DNA from: Gyromitra esculenta
Taxonomy: Eukaryota; Ascomycota; Pezizomycetes; Pezizales; Discinaceae
Length of the DNA stretch: 64,000 nt
Assembly: GCA_038503075.1 (NCBI GenBank)
Contig: JBCAML010000022.1
Span: forward strand, 1,240,001 to 1,304,000
Direction: 5' to 3'
Shown here: piece by piece, positions 1 through 10,758 of the stretch
Position numbering within the stretch: the stretch's first letter is position 1
How the letters are laid out: each line of letters opens with the position of its first letter
Translations under genes and position numbers: made by a program
Notes under the pieces: generated by a model
Told to the model about the DNA's origin: nothing
Seen by the model: the letters and a program-made list of their open reading frames with translations, nothing else
Database searches by the model: none

Positions 1-1360
1 CTGCTGATGCAGGACAAGAGGTGGCTGCCGCACCACTTCTCGAAAGAAAAAAAGACGCTGATGTTGAGGCGTGGGGTACGTGAGGATAGGGTGAGGACAC
101 TTCATGTGGCTGGTTGTCTTGGTGGGAAGGAAAAACGGTTGTCCTGCTTCTCGTTGAGAAGGGTTCCAACCTCAACGTACGACAAAGGGGTCAGAGCACA
201 CAGTACTCTATTGTGCTGCAGCGGGCGAGGACGAATCGATTGTTCGGATAACTTTTAAACAGCGGTGTCGACGTCGGGGTGCAGAGTTACGACGGAAGGA
301 GGCCGATTCACGTTGGCTGCCAGAGCAGGGTGCGAAGAGGTCCCGCTGCTGCTCCTCGACATTTGGGGGGGGGGTTTGTATCGAAACACAGAATACCAAT
401 GGAGTCACAGCACTACTTTGTGCTATGCTACGGAGGCAGAAGGCAATTGTTAAATTTCTTCTCGACAACGGCGCCGATATTAAAAGCAGAAAGACGAATC
501 TGGACACACTGCACTACATTTAACAATTCTTTCGCAAGAGACAATGGAGTTTCCCAGCTGCTGCTCGACATGGGTGCGGATACAGAGGCTCGGGATGACG
601 ATGGAGACACACAGCCAACACTTCTCCGTGCTGCTAGGACAGGAAGAAAGGTAGTTATCGCGCAGCTTCTCGACAGAGGCACCAACATTGAGGTGCAGAG
701 TAACTACGGAAGTTGAGCACTCTGTCGGGTCGTGGAGCGGATGGAAGAGATGGTTTTTCTAGCTACTACTACTTAACAGAGGTGCCTATATTGAAGCGGG
801 GGACTCGGGTTGCTTCACAAGGGTTACTTTTCAGGGTGCCGAGGGCGTTATCGGGATCTTGCTCGATCAGGGTGTCGGTATCGGGGCACGGATTGGAAGT
901 GACGCTTCACGTACACTTCACGTACACTGTACTGACACGTCGTTGACCGACTACGGTTTATAGGTGGTGGAATTCTACAAATTCGGAATTGGAGCGGAAT
1001 GACAGCACTTCACTTAGTTGCCGAAACAGGAAACAAGGCAGTCGTCCAGCTACTCCTTGAGGAGAGCTCAAACATCGAAACTTGGAACAAGGATCGAATG
1101 AGAGCACTCTTGGGGGGGCTGCTAACATAGGATAAGAGGTGACTGCTCGACTACTCCTTGATAGGAGACGCCGATATCGAAGCACGAACGAACGATGGAA
1201 GCACGGCATTTCTTGTCGCCGCGAAGGCAGGGAAAAAAGGAAATCGTTCAGCTCCTACTTGAGCTTGAAAGGGCAACTCAAAATAGAAAAAAAGAATAAG
1301 GACGAGACTATATATAGAGTTTTGCTAAGTTTCTGGGTTATAGGTAAAGAAAAAAGGTGG
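1..1360 (+). pseudogene. Decayed ankyrin-repeat protein gene (5' end outside window)
   Basis: Ankyrin-type repeats can be read on the plus strand but never in one frame for long. Clear units are around 535-715 (SQLLLDMGADTEARDDDG, then VVIAQLLDRGTNIEVQSN), around 995-1110 (MTALHLVAETGNKAVVQLL, then EESSNIETWNKD) and around 1167-1260 (DADIEARTNDGSTAFLVAAK). An extra base in the run of A/G near 1232 throws the last unit out of frame, and earlier units near 100-200 are also split between frames. Ankyrin repeats normally form protein-binding solenoids, often as the C-terminal part of NACHT or other signalling proteins in fungi; no such N-terminal domain is visible because the window starts inside the gene. 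Several independent frameshifts make this a relic and not an intron-containing gene. Confidence 0.75.
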
Positions 1361-1798
1361 TAATCAGATCTTTTTGATATATACTCAAAAACCTAGTCTA
1401 GCTAAACGCATAGACACTCCTGAGTGGATCTACTAAAACAGATCCAATTAGCATGATAGGAAATGTACCAGAAATATTCAAAAATAAATAGGAAAGAGTG
1501 CACAAATAGTGTTTTACGATAGAAGTGGCCATCTAAAGTTGTGAACCAGAAGTTGAAATGACTTTGAGAGCTATATAAGTATTTCAACAAACAAGAACAT
1601 ATAAATATTAGGCCCGCTCCTATCTCTACCTACTGTAGGTTTTACAAGTGTGAGATCTGGCGCAGGAATTGATAAATATCACTGCGCTGGAAGTTTTCGA
1701 TTTTGTCTCCAAATCTCCGCCATGTGGTTTGATCATGAACGTATGCCTAAGGACTACCCGGCACTATTGTTTCAAAATGGTTTAGCCATATGCTAGTA

Positions 1799-1972
1799 CA
1801 GTACCATCGCCCTATAAGAATACGGTTGGTTCCGAAAATCATATTCTTATAAAAGAGTTATTCTTATATGAAAAGCAAGCTACACTCAAAATTACCCCTG
1901 TCAGGACTGGATTCAGCATTCTTATAAGGCGAGTCTTCTTATAGTTAGTGTTCTTATAGGGCGATTGTACTG
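1799..1972. mobile_element. MITE family K copy 1, TA-flanked, CAGT-type ends
   Basis: Element of 174 bp with inverted ends CAGTACCATCGCCCTATAAG and the reverse complement of CAGTACAATCGCCCTATAAG, flanked by TA on both sides. A second copy of exactly 174 bp lies at 37716-37889, with about a dozen differences. TA flanks and CAGT ends are typical of Tc1/mariner-pogo type nonautonomous elements. The left flank, up to TGCTAGTA, recurs without the insertion at about 2771-2801. The right TA is shared with the next element. Confidence 0.85.
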
Positions 1973-1974
1973 TA

Positions 1975-2689
1975 CTCGTATTTCCAGAATGGATTCGGCA
2001 TCCAACCACGTACGTGCGCGCTGCCACAACAAAGCCGAGAGATCACAACCACAAGCGGTTGTAATACCGGAGTAACTTAGTAATAAGTACCTTAGAGTCT
2101 CTTTACACTTATACCAGAATATAAACTTACAATACTAAAGGCATGTTGTATTACTAATATCATGGGCCTAAAGACAGTATATTTATAAATTTGACCATTA
2201 TTTCTTAGGTTAGAATATCTCTGGTTATCCAATGCTAGATAACATAAGGTGATCCATGTGCTATATATTCGAGTTTTCTTTGAAGGCATTGCAAAAAGTT
2301 ACCATTGCATTCTGGGGGGTGACCTCCCTGCCTATAGCTACCAACATGAGTTTCTCCACATTCTCCCAAGTAAATCAACATAAGTTGTGTGCTTAATCTA
2401 CATAGTCTCTTCAGCCACTGTATGATTAATGAGACCAAGACAGCGAAAACTGGGGGCTTAGCCAAAAAAAGGTGAATTGTGGCCTTAGACTCCCCTAAGA
2501 CTTTGCTCCCAAGCCCCCCCCACAACCCCTCTCAGAACAAGGATTTTTCAGGGCATCTAAAAGAACCTAACATATTATATCACTAGAAATAAAGTTTCTA
2601 ATAGATCCCTGTGACTTTCTATGTGTTGTTGGAATTCGAGAACTTTAGTGTGTTTTGCCAAGGTGCCGAATTCATTCTGGAAATGCGAG
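1975..2689. mobile_element. MITE family U, about 715 bp, CTCG-type ends
   Basis: The left end CTCGTATTTCCAGAATGG is matched by an inverted right end CATTCTGGAAATGCGAG, and both are flanked by TA. No credible reading frame lies inside. Its left TA (1973-1974) is the same TA that closes the preceding family K element, so one of the two inserted exactly at the edge of the other. Confidence 0.6.
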
Positions 2690-3060
2690 TAGACATACGC
2701 ATATGTAGTACTCTAAGCCATACAGTGCCTTCACCTTACTTACCTCGCATCATTTACTCAAGGATACCGTTGTTTCAAACGGTTTAGCCATATGCTAGTA
2801 GGCCTGCGTATATGTACTACTCTAGTGCCTTCATCTTACCTACCTCGCATGCGCACATCACTTACTCAAGTTACTGCCAATAGTAGCTTTCAATCAAAGA
2901 CCTTTGAGCGATAGAGGCTTTCAAGCTATCCCATCTCTCAAGTTACACGCAGCTGCAGTTATAGTTATACAAAGCCACCTAATTAAAGCTAGATAGACCG
3001 TAAGCTATTGTAAGGTAGCTAACCGAAAGGTCTCAAAAATTCGCTATTATATACGGCTTA
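2690..3060. repeat. Diverged direct duplication, no gene
   Basis: A stretch around 2698-2750 (CGCATATGTAGTACTC up to CTTACCTCGCAT) is repeated in diverged form at about 2806-2850. The spacer holds the motif GGTTTAGCCATATGCTAGTA, also seen left of the element at 1799. No coding region is visible in the rest. Confidence 0.5.
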
Positions 3061-3240
3061 ATGACAGCCCCAATTCCCAAAGAAATGAGATATGAGCGGG
3101 AAGCACGAGAATTATTATTTTTCAAGGTGGTGCGAGATGAGAAAATCTTATTGCGGGTAAACGGAGAATATTGGTGGACATCAATCAAGCTACGGCACGG
3201 CAACTTGCAGATAATACGCCCGCGCGTGAAACCATCATAG
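3061..3240 (+). CDS. Small ORF, 59 residues, unknown
   Basis: ATG to TAG without interruption gives 59 residues. The composition looks protein-like: a basic and acidic N-terminal half (PKEMRYEREARELLFFKVV) and an aromatic centre (NGEYWWTSIKLRHG). I recognise no family. It may be a real short protein, an exon of a longer gene, or a remnant; no upstream exon was found. The flanks are free of identified elements for about 400 bases on either side. Confidence 0.25.
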   Translation: MTAPIPKEMRYEREARELLFFKVVRDEKILLRVNGEYWWTSIKLRHGNLQIIRPRVKPS

Positions 3241-3681
3241 AACCCGGACACATCCCGAGAACTTGCTGTGTTGCTGCTGTTCCATGTAGCTTTCCTTGTA
3301 CTAGGGACCCAAGATAGCCATTTTTCGTTCCGAAAACACAACTGCATTAACGTGACATGCATGTACCACTATGCGTATAGCGTGTGCAACACACTACCGA
3401 TCACACAATATGTTTGTTTAAAATGCGTAGTTATGTATCATAGTGCACAAGGCACTGAAAGGTTTGCGCAAAATTCGCGTAGGAGAGTGTTGGCAAAAAT
3501 TGCAATATTATATTAATCCTATCATGCAACTCCTGTGTCAATCAGCTGCGAGACGAGATCTTGGACCAACACCAGATATGTGTATCTCACTACATATGTA
3601 GGCATGGCGGGATGCTGCATATCTCGGTCGCTGTTTAATTAATATCTCCACTTATTAGGTGTCGATTAAGACAGTTTTGTA
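3241..3681. other. Intergenic, nothing recognised
   Basis: No gene, RNA or repeat could be supported in this stretch. Confidence 0.5.
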
Positions 3682-3807
3682 CTTGTTAGCAAGCATACGA
3701 ACCGGAAAAAGGGGGGGTGGCTTTATATGCTACGGAATTCGTGTCTAATGCCATAGCGTACAGAGCCACACACCCCATGTTTTCTGGTTCGTATACCTAT
3801 TAACAAG
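3682..3807. mobile_element. MITE family P copy 1
   Basis: Imperfect hairpin of about 126 bp with ends CTTGTTAGCAAGCATACGAA and an inverted partner ending ATTAACAAG, flanked by TA. The interior motif (GGTGTGTGGCTT and its complement) is shared with the elements at 4753 and 6901. Confidence 0.7.
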
Positions 3808-4090
3808 TATTACCTGTCCATTCATCAAGCCTGGTGTATATCTTTAAGAGTGATATCTTTGAGAAGGATACCGCATTATCTAGGTAAATTCGACCCGCCG
3901 CAATGGGGAGAAATGTGCATAATGCGTATTAGTCATCATTGGAAAATGAAAGATACGACTGAATCAGTACAAGTGTATACCTTCCCTACCCTAGTGCCCC
4001 GAAATCCAATGGCTCCAGCTGTCCCAGCGCCTGCCAATGCGCATTCCACTCTGTTGCAGTGGGTCGAATTTACCTAGATAATATGGTATA

Positions 4091-4235
4091 CTGCAGCGTA
4101 TGGTAAGAAAGATCAAGTAGCCAGGGGGCTTTGTGGCTGATCCAACTGCTAGAATCATCCTTGAAAACTCTGGGGGTCAGTAATAACCCCGAAACCAAGT
4201 CTCACTTTTCTCGGTCTTTTTGCCGTACGCTGTAG
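4091..4235. mobile_element. MITE family C copy 1
   Basis: About 145 bp with inverted ends CTGCAGCGTATGGTAAGAAA and TTTTTGCCGTACGCTGTAG, flanked by TA. A relative lies at 10325-10475, sharing internal text such as CTCTGGGGG and AACCCCGAAACC. Its right TA is directly followed by another hairpin. Confidence 0.7.
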
Positions 4236-4237
4236 TA

Positions 4238-4390
4238 CAGCCTCTGGTAGAATTATTGTAGAAAAACAAGGGTCAGCGAATGCCCGAGCAGCCAATACCG
4301 TAGCCAAAATCTTTCCGATGAACCCAGAAGGCTAATAAAAGCTTTAGATCCCTAGTTGCCACAATTCCACAATAATTCTACCGGTGGCTG
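4238..4390. mobile_element. Hairpin element S next to family C
   Basis: Inverted ends CAGCCTCTGGTAGAATTATT and AATAATTCTACCGGTGGCTG bracket about 153 bp. Only the left side has TA, and this TA is shared with the element ending at 4235. The stretch after it, 4391-4752, includes a G/T-rich run around 4410-4470 and no gene. Confidence 0.55.
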
Positions 4391-4752
4391 CGGAATCTAT
4401 AGTTGGGGAGAGTTTGGTTTTGTGTTTTTGGTTTTGGTTTTGAGTTTGTTTTGATTTTTGATTTTTGCGATTTTGGACCTTTTTTAAGAGTACCATAACC
4501 TTCAGGTTGAATGTACCTAATGATTAAACAACAACTACCAGAAGTTGTAGTAGTCTCCGAACTACTAACATGCCATGCCAGTGTATAGGTATCTTATCCC
4601 ATAGACTATTAGAGCTGACCCCCCTGTCGAGGGAACCGCTTTTATTGAGTAGGTTTCACTTGCCTCAGAGCTGAGCCGCAGCCATACAGGGGATCAGCTT
4701 TTTTTAACAATCTATGGGATACCCTCCCAGCTACCGACCTGCTAAATACGTA

Positions 4753-4884
4753 CTCGTGATCTAGGGTAAGAACCTGAAAACATGGGTGGTGAATTTGTAT
4801 GGCGAAATATCCACGCACCACTCCATAGCATGCAAAGCCACACATTCCATTCCATGTCTTTAGGTTCTTACCCTGGATCACGAG
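4753..4884. mobile_element. MITE family P copy 2
   Basis: About 132 bp with ends CTCGTGATCTAGGGTAAGAA and its near-perfect inverse ending GATCACGAG, TA on both sides. The interior carries the AAGCCACAC motif of the family. Confidence 0.75.
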
Positions 4885-5197
4885 TACCAGGATCTGACCT
4901 CCGGGTTGATGTCCCTAATAAATAAACTTGTTAAATATTTAAAGCTAGCCAGCTACTATACTCCTCAGCCCAACGACCGAATTTATTGATTAATCACAGC
5001 CGGCAAATCGGGATAATTTGTACTCTTTTCTAGGCATTCGATATTCAACCAAAGAATATTACCTTTTCTTTTTACTTGGTGTATGGGGGGCACGAGAGTG
5101 CTAATATTACGTAAAGGGCGTTTTACAAACTAGAATTCAAAACTGTGAGCAAATGGCGAATCAGCAGCATTCAGGCCTACCCAGTCTACTGTTCCTA

Positions 5198-5367
5198 CAG
5201 TGGTTCACGGGGTGACGTGACGGCGAATCCTGTCCGATGGCGAGCAGAGATTTTCACAGTATATTTGAGTACGGAGCTACAGAGCTATCGTCTCAACCTG
5301 GCCATCTATTGGCTCAAAATCCTTGTTTGCCATTAGACAGGATTCGCTGTCACCTCGTGAACCACTG
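5198..5367. mobile_element. MITE family A copy 1
   Basis: Element of 170 bp with inverted ends CAGTGGTTCACGGGGTGACG and CACCTCGTGAACCACTG, TA-flanked. Two more copies lie at 10759 and 12352. The right arm carries CCTTGTTTGCCATTAGACAG, which serves as the insertion target of family J in the copy at 10759. Confidence 0.85.
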
Positions 5368-5410
5368 TAGTATCATATCCTCAATTTCAAGTATAGTGCG
5401 GGAAGGTGTA

Positions 5411-5541
5411 CTCGGGCCAGGCATGAAGAGCCTGAACACAACTTTTGCTGTTAGCGATTTTTGATTCGTCCTTAGCTAGCATTAACGGATTGACTAGTCA
5501 ACTCGCGCTTGCATGTTCAGGTTCTCCATGCCTGCCCCGAG
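5411..5541. mobile_element. MITE family G copy 1
   Basis: About 131 bp with ends CTCGGGCCAGGCATGAAG and CATGCCTGCCCCGAG, TA-flanked. The interior contains GATTCGTCCTTAGCTAGCA. Related copies are at 11038 (opposite orientation, truncated) and 13959. Confidence 0.8.
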
Positions 5542-5639
5542 TACTCATGTCGCCGATTTCCAATTTATCATGTGACATGTTAAGCTACTTATTAACTGAT
5601 CACATGATCAGGTTGGAAATCGATGACATGGGTAGAGTG

Positions 5640-5852
5640 TGAGTTGGGCAAGCTTCTCCACACCTTTAGGTGATTTTGACCAATCAAAATCCTGAAAACA
5701 GGAAAAGAGGCTTTTGGTGGCTTATCAAGAGACGAAAATGCGTGGTTAAAGCCACAAATTTAGTGGCATTCCCCCTTATTGCGTTTTTTGTCCGTGGCTT
5801 TGCTAGCTAATCTTTTTCTGAAGAGGGTGTGGAAAAGCTTGTCCAACTCACC
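5640..5852. mobile_element. Hairpin element V
   Basis: Inverted arms GTGAGTTGGGCAAGCTTCTC and AAGCTTGTCCAACTCAC about 213 bp apart, with further pairing inside (CCACACC and GGTGTGG). No TA flank was seen. The stretch after it up to 6140 holds no gene. Confidence 0.55.
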
Positions 5853-6140
5853 GTCTACGCCTTCCTGTACCATAGACTGGAGAATCAATGCCACCGAATA
5901 CGGAAATCCGAACTATACATATATCTATGGCGAATCACAAACAGTCACTCGATAAACTTCCTTAGTGCTGGAAGTTAAGGTTCCTATAAGATCGTATATA
6001 TTCCTCCGGAGATGTTTGGTTATGCTCCCTAAGGAATTTACGGATTAAACATTCTTAAAATACAACGTGGATGTTTGGAGATCAGGGGTATCTTAACGTA
6101 AGGAACCGGGATTTCTGCCTTGAAAGTAGTTCCCGGTATA

Positions 6141-6273
6141 CTCGTGCTCTAACATAAGTACCTGAGAATGCCTTTTGGTGGCAGCGTTTTTTAATTCGTC
6201 CCGCAACAGCACTTCAAAATTTGGTTGGCCAAACTCTTACCCTTGTTTTCAGTTACTTATGCTAGAGCACAAG
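6141..6273. mobile_element. MITE family H copy 1
   Basis: 133 bp with ends CTCGTGCTCTAACATAAGTA and TTATGCTAGAGCACAAG, TA-flanked. A second copy of the same length lies in the opposite orientation at 15152-15284. Confidence 0.8.
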
Positions 6274-6661
6274 TATATTTCGGCTTCTCTTAGCCCAATC
6301 CCCATTAGGCTTAGCCTGTTTATGTAATTTATGCTGAAATAATGAATAGATCTGATATATTGACTGTCCAGTAAACTAGAGAAGAGGAAACAGAATAGAC
6401 GAACGGGAGAAGAGCTCCATATATATACTCCCTATGGAGTCGTATATAAACAGGCTTATGGGGGCTCTTTGGGCGCCGAATAGATCGGCCCGAGCAACCC
6501 CCTTTAGCAGTATAGACTATACCGAACGTCTTCGGTATCCCGAGTAGTGACGTACCAAATGAGACACTAGGAAGCCTATGGATATATACCATATATCCAA
6601 CAATTTACTTCACAGAAGCCCAGAGTTTGGTTTAAGACAAATATATCGGTGTACTGTAGTA
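6274..6661. other. Intergenic, nothing recognised
   Basis: No gene or repeat could be supported here; the 87-codon minus-strand frame within it shows no family resemblance. Confidence 0.45.
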
Positions 6662-6898
6662 CTACCGGGGTCGGGAAAAGTCTGATGACAGGTGGCGGTG
6701 CAAGTAAGAACTGCTGGTCTTTCTTCTCACTCCACAACTCTCTGAGAGGCCTAGTAAAAATTGTAAGAGGTAGTAAATTCTATGTATTAAACATTAGGAA
6801 AAGTTAGCTAGTAGAGCCATGAAATTCGAGCGAGTTTGAACTCCCCGGAAAAAGAGCTGCACCGCCACCTGTCATCAGACTTTCCCTGACCCCCGTAG
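6662..6898. mobile_element. MITE family B copy 1
   Basis: 237 bp with inverted ends CTACCGGGGTCGGGAAAAGT and CTTTCCCTGACCCCCGTAG plus the inner palindrome GACAGGTGGCGGTGCA / TGCACCGCCACCTGTC, TA-flanked. Other copies are at 9621, 10523 and 48657. Confidence 0.85.
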
Positions 6899-6900
6899 TA

Positions 6901-7027
6901 CTTGTCTTCCAGGACAAGAACCCGGAAACAGGGGTGTGTGGCTTCAATGCCAATGGCATCGAGCACGGTTGCTTGGAATACAAAGCCACACGCTCCATGT
7001 TTCTAGGTTCTTTTCCTGGAAGACAAG
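6901..7027. mobile_element. MITE family P copy 3, abutting family B
   Basis: 127 bp with ends CTTGTCTTCCAGGACAAGAA and TTCCTGGAAGACAAG. The TA at 6899-6900 is both its left flank and the right flank of the preceding family B element. Confidence 0.8.
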
Positions 7028-7332
7028 TAATTGGCAAAAGATGTCAGGTCCATCAAGGTAGATTATTGGTGGGAAAAGTCTTGTGTGGCGGTGAAACGCC
7101 ACATATGATATCGGAATAAAGGGCAATATTCGCCAAGATTTCGAGTGATTAACGATGATCTCGCATTATCATAATGCTGCGCTTTAAGTTACTGCGGCTG
7201 AGTTCGCGGTTGGGACTTTTCCCACTAATAATCTACCTTGACGAACCTGACGTATTTTGCCATATTTTGCAATACCTCCTCGAATGACCTCTTCAACAGT
7301 GAGTTCGGAACATTTTGGATTGAATGTAAATG

Positions 7333-7740
7333 TCATCGATCCCCCAGCCCTTTAATATTTACATTACCTTTCCAACGAAAAGTTCTTCCATAGCGTATTT
7401 TTTCTTCACCCTCAATCTGAATATCGCAGAGAGCCCAATCGTAGCATTCCCCCAGGTATGTTTTCAAATATTCGAACTGCTCCCTCGTCTGAACTTCGTA
7501 TGCGATGCCGGTAGTAGACCCGTTACCCCGAACAAGGGCCAATGAATTACCCGATTCCTTAGTTATCCATCCGTTGAGTTTTGCCTTTCGAAGGTCGGGT
7601 AAATACTCCAATTTCAAAACTTCCTGGAGATCCTGTGGATTCACAAGGAGTCCGCACAAAAAGAAGTATGTAGGATCCCATCTTGGACCCCTAAATCCAT
7701 CCGATGCGCTTTCTGCAGCCATTGCAAACTTGGTCTGCAT
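7333..7740 (-). CDS. AIG2-like / gamma-glutamylcyclotransferase family protein
   Basis: Single exon of 135 residues with a true ATG at 7740. The order of motifs follows the AIG2-like cyclotransferase fold: an N-terminal strand and loop FFLCGLLVNPQDL in the place of the usual FxYGTLxxP, then LRKAKLNGW, then GIAYEVQTREQFEYLKTY, then YGRTFRWKGNVNI near the C-terminus. Members release 5-oxoproline from gamma-glutamyl compounds or otherwise act on amide-linked glutamyl groups; the exact substrate cannot be read from sequence. The FYGTL loop is altered here, so activity may be lost or changed. Length suits a stand-alone fungal member. It sits alone in a MITE field, with the element at 6901-7027 about 300 bp past its stop. 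An amidoligase gene 8 kb away on the same strand is a suggestive partner. Confidence 0.7.
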   Translation of the reverse strand: MQTKFAMAAESASDGFRGPRWDPTYFFLCGLLVNPQDLQEVLKLEYLPDLRKAKLNGWITKESGNSLALVRGNGSTTGIAYEVQTREQFEYLKTYLGECYDWALCDIQIEGEEKIRYGRTFRWKGNVNIKGLGDR

Positions 7741-9445
7741 GATAGGCTTTCGAGATAGCCTATTGGAGACATACTTAGGAGTAGCACGTTCGTCAATCTA
7801 TATTCCTTGAATTAGCATAAAGGTTCTTGATTTATTCTTGGGTAATTAAATGTAACCTCATGACATGGGAGCGCTAAAACATACATCATGTAAATGGCTA
7901 GGAGTTGCTTCCGATCGGCCATGGTAAGGTTGCTGCTCAGCTGGCGATCCTTGATTATACTTTAGTAACATAGTTCGCGATTTATCCCACAGTTATTTTA
8001 CGGGGATGAGACTTACGATGTAAGAAATTCTTGACTATGATTAAGATAGTCGAAGTAATGGCGATATAAAGACCGCAAGTGTAGTCTATTTTAGCGACTA
8101 GAACTGAGAGTGTAAGGGCCATTCCAGGTATAATATAGCGATTTGACAACAATACCACAAAACGAAGCCGATTTAATCCTGACATTGCGGGTTTGTTGAT
8201 TTACCCCTGCTAACGCTAGAGGTGGAGAAAGACGGTTAGGACTTGATATATATACTTTACTACATGTAGTTATAGGGAAAGCGTCTGAGAGTTACATTGA
8301 CCGGGAGAGCCGTATTAATAGTGATTACAAGAGTTCTCTCTGCTTATCTGGCATCTAGCTACGTGTATTTACACTACCCCGCGGACGCCCATTGATCCAC
8401 TTTGTATTCTCAATCTGAGCTCAGCCAGTTATCAACTCACCACACACACACGTTCCAGCTCCGGAGGTCGGTTCAAATTTTAATTAGGAAAGGCAGTTTA
8501 TGAGCCTGAGCTGGGACACCCTCTTGTTTTAATTTTAGCTCTAGTAACCAAACAATGACATGTGGACAATTTCACGTCATATCAAAGCTCCTCTGCGAGG
8601 CGATCTTACTAAATCGATAGTTTACGCAGCTCTCATTAATATGGCGGCTAAGAAGTAGAATACTATGATCCGAATGAATAGTTAACTAGCTAGAAAGCCA
8701 CCCAGAAAAAGAGAACTCGCTGAGCTACTCAGGTAGAAATAAGTTCTTGCACACTTAATCCACCGAAATATCCCCGCTCTCATAAATGAAGCAAAAATTT
8801 ATCCTTAGCCTAGGTATCCTTTCTAAGCGAGCCTCAGCTAGCGTTAGAACGGAACTAGGCCATTGACGTACAAGGGATCTGTCAAGGCGGAAATTGGGAC
8901 CCTAACTATTAGCAGACATCAAAGAGAGTTCTATCCCTTGTACTCCACATCGCTGTTTGTCAAATCTCCAGTGGCCGGGAGTGACTGCAATACAGTTGCT
9001 GAGCTTAATAAGTGGCTGTTTGGTAAGAACTAGCGTCTCAACACGTAACTAATAGTCCTAGTTTAGATAGTAACGACCATGGAAGAAATTTTCCTAGCAG
9101 ATCGATCTCGCTGAACTCCGATACCCGAGTTTCTGACGCTAGTGGTTTCGCATGAACCCGGTTTTAGTGAACTTCTTGGGCTAGTTCTTGAGGAATATAA
9201 GGGGTAATCAAACGTTGATTTACCTCGGGAGTTGAGGGTGGGTTGAAGCTTTTAGTGAGAGTTCCTAGGCCAGGTGTAGGAAGTGCAGTTGCGATTTTGA
9301 CTCTTCATCTGGCTTCCAGGCCAGATGAACAAATTTAGCTAGTTGAAACCCGATAGGCCTATACCACTTCTGAGAAAGTGAACTGTGATAACGGAGAATG
9401 GCCCTTGTAGTGCCGAGAAGGTTGTGACTTCGATATATTTGTGTA
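7741..9445. other. Intergenic, old repeat debris only
   Basis: No coding region is supported. Around 8855-9000 the text resembles a very diverged family D element: ACAAGGGATCTGTCAAGGCG on the left side and GAGTGACTGCAATACAG on the right. Confidence 0.45.
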
Positions 9446-9618
9446 CAGTCGAACCTTGATATAAAGAACCTCGATATCATGGAAATTTGCAGTAGTGGAC
9501 GGAAATTGAGTGCAACTTTGAGTTCCTAGCACCGTCCAAAATTTGCTGTAAGGAAAAATTTGCTATAACGAACGAATTCCCACGAATTATGCACGTCCCT
9601 TATAGCATGGTGCGACTG
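9446..9618. mobile_element. MITE family Q, CAGTCGAACCTTGATATAA ends
   Basis: 173 bp, left end CAGTCGAACCTTGATATAA, right end GTGCGACTG, TA on both sides. The terminal sequence is of the type found on pogo/Tigger-like elements. The right TA is directly followed by family B. Confidence 0.7.
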
Positions 9619-9620
9619 TA

Positions 9621-9860
9621 CTACGGGTGCCAGGATAAGTCTGTCACCACTAGGTGGCGATGCAGCCCTTCTCTTGAGGGCCTAAGCTTGCCCGAATTTC
9701 CAGATTTTACCGGTTAACATAGACTGATACCTACTGCATAGCATACTTCACTTATTAGAAGGCTTTATCAGGGCTCGCTGAGAGTTGTGGATTGAGGGGA
9801 AATATTGTTTTCTCTTACTCGCACCGCCACCTGGTGACAGATTTATCCCGACACCCGTAG
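9621..9860. mobile_element. MITE family B copy 2
   Basis: 240 bp, ends CTACGGGTGCCAGGATAAGT and TTATCCCGACACCCGTAG. It lies between families Q and D with single TA dinucleotides at each junction (9619-9620 and 9861-9862). Confidence 0.85.
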
Positions 9861-9862
9861 TA

Positions 9863-10033
9863 CAGCTGCTCCCGGTCATTCGACGAAGCTGGCCAGTTGA
9901 CGAACAAGGGTCCGTAAAGGCGAAAGCTGGGTGCTTAGCCACTGGCAAACACATCAAGGAGAGTTCGGTTCCTTGGTAATCCACACCCCTATTCGTCAAC
10001 TAGCCAGTTTCGTCGAGTGACCGGAAGCGACTG
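9863..10033. mobile_element. MITE family D copy 1
   Basis: 171 bp, ends CAGCTGCTCCCGGTCATTCG and GTGACCGGAAGCGACTG, with second-level pairing AAGCTGGCCAGTTGACGAAC / ATTCGTCAACTAGCCAG. It is the third member of the TA-joined train. Another copy is at 12004. The stretch 10034-10324 after it holds no recognisable gene. Confidence 0.85.
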
Positions 10034-10324
10034 TATCGTAGTATTTGGCGAGTTTTTTTCCGGCGCTAGTAAGTAAGACATGCATATAAACTGTTAACAT
10101 TCTACGTTTATGATGTCGCTAGGGGGCTTTTGGCAGAAAATCATGGAAAGTCAGCATGTTCTATGATGGATTACCTACCAGCGCCAGAGCGAATTTCACC
10201 AAATACTACCGTAGCTAGCGTTGAACCTACATGCGTATACTCTACCCCACTAATAAAAATGCCTGCGTCAGCACCCGCACCTGCACATTTCCGCACTTGC
10301 ACATTCCCGCAACCGCGTAGAGTA

Positions 10325-10475
10325 CAACGTATGGTAGGAAAGATCGAGCAACCAGGGTCTTCCGACAGGACTTTGTAACCAATCCAACTGTTGAATCATC
10401 TTCCAAAACTCTGGGGGGCAATAATAACCCCGAAACCCAAGTCTCACGTTTCTCGATATTTTTTGCCGTACGCTG
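10325..10475. mobile_element. MITE family C copy 2
   Basis: About 150 bp, left end CAACGTATGGTAGGAAAGAT, right end TTTTTTGCCGTACGCTG, near-identical core to the copy at 4091. It carries an extra segment (GTCTTCCGACAGGACT) relative to that copy. Confidence 0.65.
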
Positions 10476-10522
10476 TAACAGTTGGATTGGCCACAGAACC
10501 CTGTTAGTACTCTACTAGAGTA

Positions 10523-10756
10523 CAGGTATCGGGATAAGTCTGCCGCTAGATGGCGGTGCAACCCTTCTTTCGAGGGGCCTAAGCTTGCCTGAATCTCCTG
10601 ATTTTACCAATTAACGTAGACTGATGCCTAGTGCGTAGCATACTTCACTCCTTAGAAGGTCTTATCAGGGTTCTCTGAGAGGTGTGGGCTGAGAGGAAAG
10701 TTGTTTTCTCTTACTCGCACCGCCACCTGGTGACAGATTTACCCCAACACCAGTAA
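10523..10756. mobile_element. MITE family B copy 3
   Basis: 234 bp, ends CAGGTATCGGGATAAGTCTG and ACCCCAACACCAGTAA. The TA at 10757-10758 also starts the next element. Confidence 0.8.
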
Positions 10757-10758
10757 TA

